A model generated the notes under the pieces. That model worked only from the letters and a program-made list of their open reading frames with translations. It searched no databases and was not told the origin of the DNA. The translations under genes and the position numbers were made by a program. A stretch of 6,911 nt of DNA from Hyphomicrobiaceae bacterium (GTDB lineage: Bacteria > Pseudomonadota > Alphaproteobacteria > Rhizobiales > Hyphomicrobiaceae). Position 1 is the stretch's first letter. Each line of letters begins with the position of its first letter. Below are positions 6,190 through 6,911 of the stretch, one piece after another. The stretch spans positions 1-6,911 of the forward strand of contig JABSQE010000059.1 of the NCBI GenBank assembly GCA_013214245.1, read 5' to 3'.

Positions 6190-6218
6190 TGTGAATTTAA
6201 GGAAGATAATTATGTCAA
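6190..6218 (-). promoter_or_regulatory. Candidate promoter for the rph-rdgB-hemW unit
   Basis: TTGACA on the minus strand (6218-6213) is a perfect -35 hexamer 39 nt upstream of the rph ATG. At the ideal 17-nt spacing the -10 position holds TTCACA, a poor match, so the promoter is uncertain. It remains the best -35 match I found in the gap upstream of rph. Confidence 0.25.
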
Positions 6219-6600
6219 TGTGATGTGCAAAGTATATTTGAACTAAAACTTTTCTTCAATAGACAATGCATTACCAGTATGTAGAAAAATATATGATAAA
6301 TACTAGTTGTGATATAGCTATTATTTACTATTTTCACCTTACTAAAATTGAATCATTAATGATGTAGTGATTTAAAAAAAGTTAGCAGAGCTCCTAAACC
6401 AATTAAACAAGTCCACTTTTTAAGACAACTCGTTCCAGCACCATGCCAACTCTCAACACTACGCAAAGCTGAATATTGTATTTGTTTATAGTAAAAATTG
6501 AATTTTTAGACTTAGATAGCAAAGATTATACTTAGAGAGAGTGCGATTCGCTTCAAGAAATTGTACCTGGAATCCAGTCGACTGTTTTTTATTGAAGCAA

Positions 6601-6627
6601 CACAAACTTGATCATCACTTGTTTGTG
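6601..6627. repeat. Inverted repeat CACAAAC / GTTTGTG
   Basis: CACAAAC (6601-6607) and GTTTGTG (6621-6627) are exact complements around a 13-nt loop. It lies about 140 nt downstream of the CcmG/DsbE stop on the minus strand. There is no T-run next to it in either direction. It could be an operator or a weak transcript-end hairpin. Confidence 0.22.
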
Positions 6628-6733
6628 ATAACTAAATATTGCCATCTTTTAAAAATTTATGTTAAAAAACTATATATCGAAAATTAAGACAAGTAAAAAT
6701 AATCACAACTGAATACTGTTAAAATTTGCGCTA

Positions 6734-6759
6734 GCAACTAAAGCTTTATTGCATTTTTT
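6734..6759. terminator. Possible hairpin terminator next to the dsbE/ccmG end
   Basis: GCAA (6734-6737) plus TAA (6739-6741) pair with TTA (6746-6748) plus TTGC (6749-6752) around AAGCTT, with one bulged C. On the plus strand this is followed by A and T6 (6754-6759), the layout of an intrinsic terminator, but no plus-strand gene precedes it. Read from the minus strand it starts about 15 nt past the CcmG/DsbE stop with an A-run ahead of the stem, as in two-way terminators; its own T-tract on that side is poor. Confidence 0.3.
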
Positions 6760-6767
6760 GTAGGATC

Positions 6768-6911
6768 TCAATTATCTAACTGTTTAATAATTGGAATAAT
6801 CTTACTCTCTAATTGCAACTTACTTAATGGACCCACGTGTTTATAAACTATATCTCCCTTAGAACTAATAATGAAAGTCTCAGGCACACCATAAACACCC
6901 CACTCTAATGC
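6768..6911 (-). CDS. ccmG: Thiol:disulfide interchange protein CcmG/DsbE, C-terminal fragment
   Basis: The last 47 codons of a periplasmic thioredoxin-fold protein whose N-terminus lies outside the window; the stop is TGA at 6770-6768. CcmG (DsbE, CycY) reduces the heme-binding cysteines of apocytochrome c during c-type cytochrome maturation. The fragment starts with Gly-Val-Tyr-Gly-Val-Pro-Glu-Thr-Phe-Ile-Ile (5-15), which includes the cis-proline strand characteristic of this family, followed by a Gly-Asp turn, Ile-Val-Tyr-Lys-His-Val-Gly-Pro-Leu (21-29) and a C-terminal helix. The catalytic Cys-x-x-Cys is upstream and cannot be seen. A TlpA or ResA type thioredoxin is a less likely alternative because the Tyr-Gly-Val-Pro-Glu-Thr pattern is typical of CcmG. 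It points in the same direction as rph but is separated from it by about 590 nt. Confidence 0.85.
   Translation of the reverse strand, partial: ALEWGVYGVPETFIISSKGDIVYKHVGPLSKLQLESKIIPIIKQLDN

Larger units (their letters stand above)
6174..6767. other. Gene-free gap between dsbE/ccmG and rph
   Basis: About 590 nt with no gene I can recognise. The hrcA gene often found divergent from rph is absent. The segment 6370-6480 is visibly less AT-rich than its surroundings. A minus-strand frame covering it (6505-6356, 49 codons without an ATG) contains a hydrophobic C-terminal stretch, and the same frame continues on the far side of two nearby stop codons (6631-6515). It resembles nothing known and open frames of this size are expected by chance here. 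Also present are two inverted repeats (6601-6627 and 6734-6752). No tRNA was found. Confidence 0.65.

Noticed and set aside
5744..6246. Several open frames in other frames over rph, on both strands
   Set aside because: RNase PH is complete and motif-rich in its own frame; the others are low-complexity shadows with no recognisable domain.
6574..6592. CAGTCGACTG followed by T6 as a terminator
   Set aside because: The palindrome leaves only a 3-bp stem once a minimal loop is allowed, too weak for an intrinsic terminator.
1..6911. CRISPR array, transposase, integrase, phage or toxin-antitoxin genes
   Set aside because: No regularly spaced repeats, no terminal inverted repeats around a coding region and no matching protein motifs were seen on either strand.

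Overview
This window looks like a piece of an AT-rich, gene-sparse alphaproteobacterial chromosome, most likely from a host-associated lineage with a reduced genome (Rickettsiales- or Holosporales-like). Three things point that way. The order rph, rdgB, hemW on one strand is a familiar alphaproteobacterial arrangement. The DsbB and YqaA proteins read like the alphaproteobacterial forms of these families. About a quarter of the window carries no recognisable gene, and these gaps are very AT-rich. A kdsD gene implies a Kdo-containing LPS, which argues against the LPS-less Anaplasmataceae. This placement is inference from gene content; no rRNA or other phylogenetic marker is present.

Layout: the plus strand opens with the C-terminal third of a BioY biotin transporter (1-210), then a gap of about 500 nt with hairpin-forming sequence, then a complete kdsD (714-1679). 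A second gap of about 500 nt separates kdsD from four complete genes and a pair on the minus strand that read toward it. In transcription order these are rph (6173-5460), rdgB (5386-4739) and hemW (4761-3568), which form one probable operon with rdgB and hemW overlapping by 23 nt, and then the pair yqaA (3375-2764) and dsbB (2715-2182). A third gap of about 590 nt lies upstream of rph, and the window closes with the C-terminal end of a CcmG/DsbE thioredoxin on the minus strand (6911-6768).

Functionally the genes are housekeeping: cofactor import (BioY), the first committed step of Kdo synthesis (KdsD), tRNA 3'-end trimming (RNase PH), cleansing of non-canonical purine nucleotides (RdgB), a heme-binding radical SAM protein (HemW), periplasmic disulfide chemistry (DsbB, CcmG) and a DedA-like membrane protein (YqaA). 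All complete genes keep their family motifs and none is frameshifted.

I saw no mobile element, CRISPR array, tRNA, rRNA or phage gene, and no convincing novel system. The observations most worth a second look are a run of predicted hairpins in the presumed kdsD leader, a short upstream reading frame in front of yqaA, and the absence of the usual neighbours next to kdsD (lptC) and rph (hrcA).
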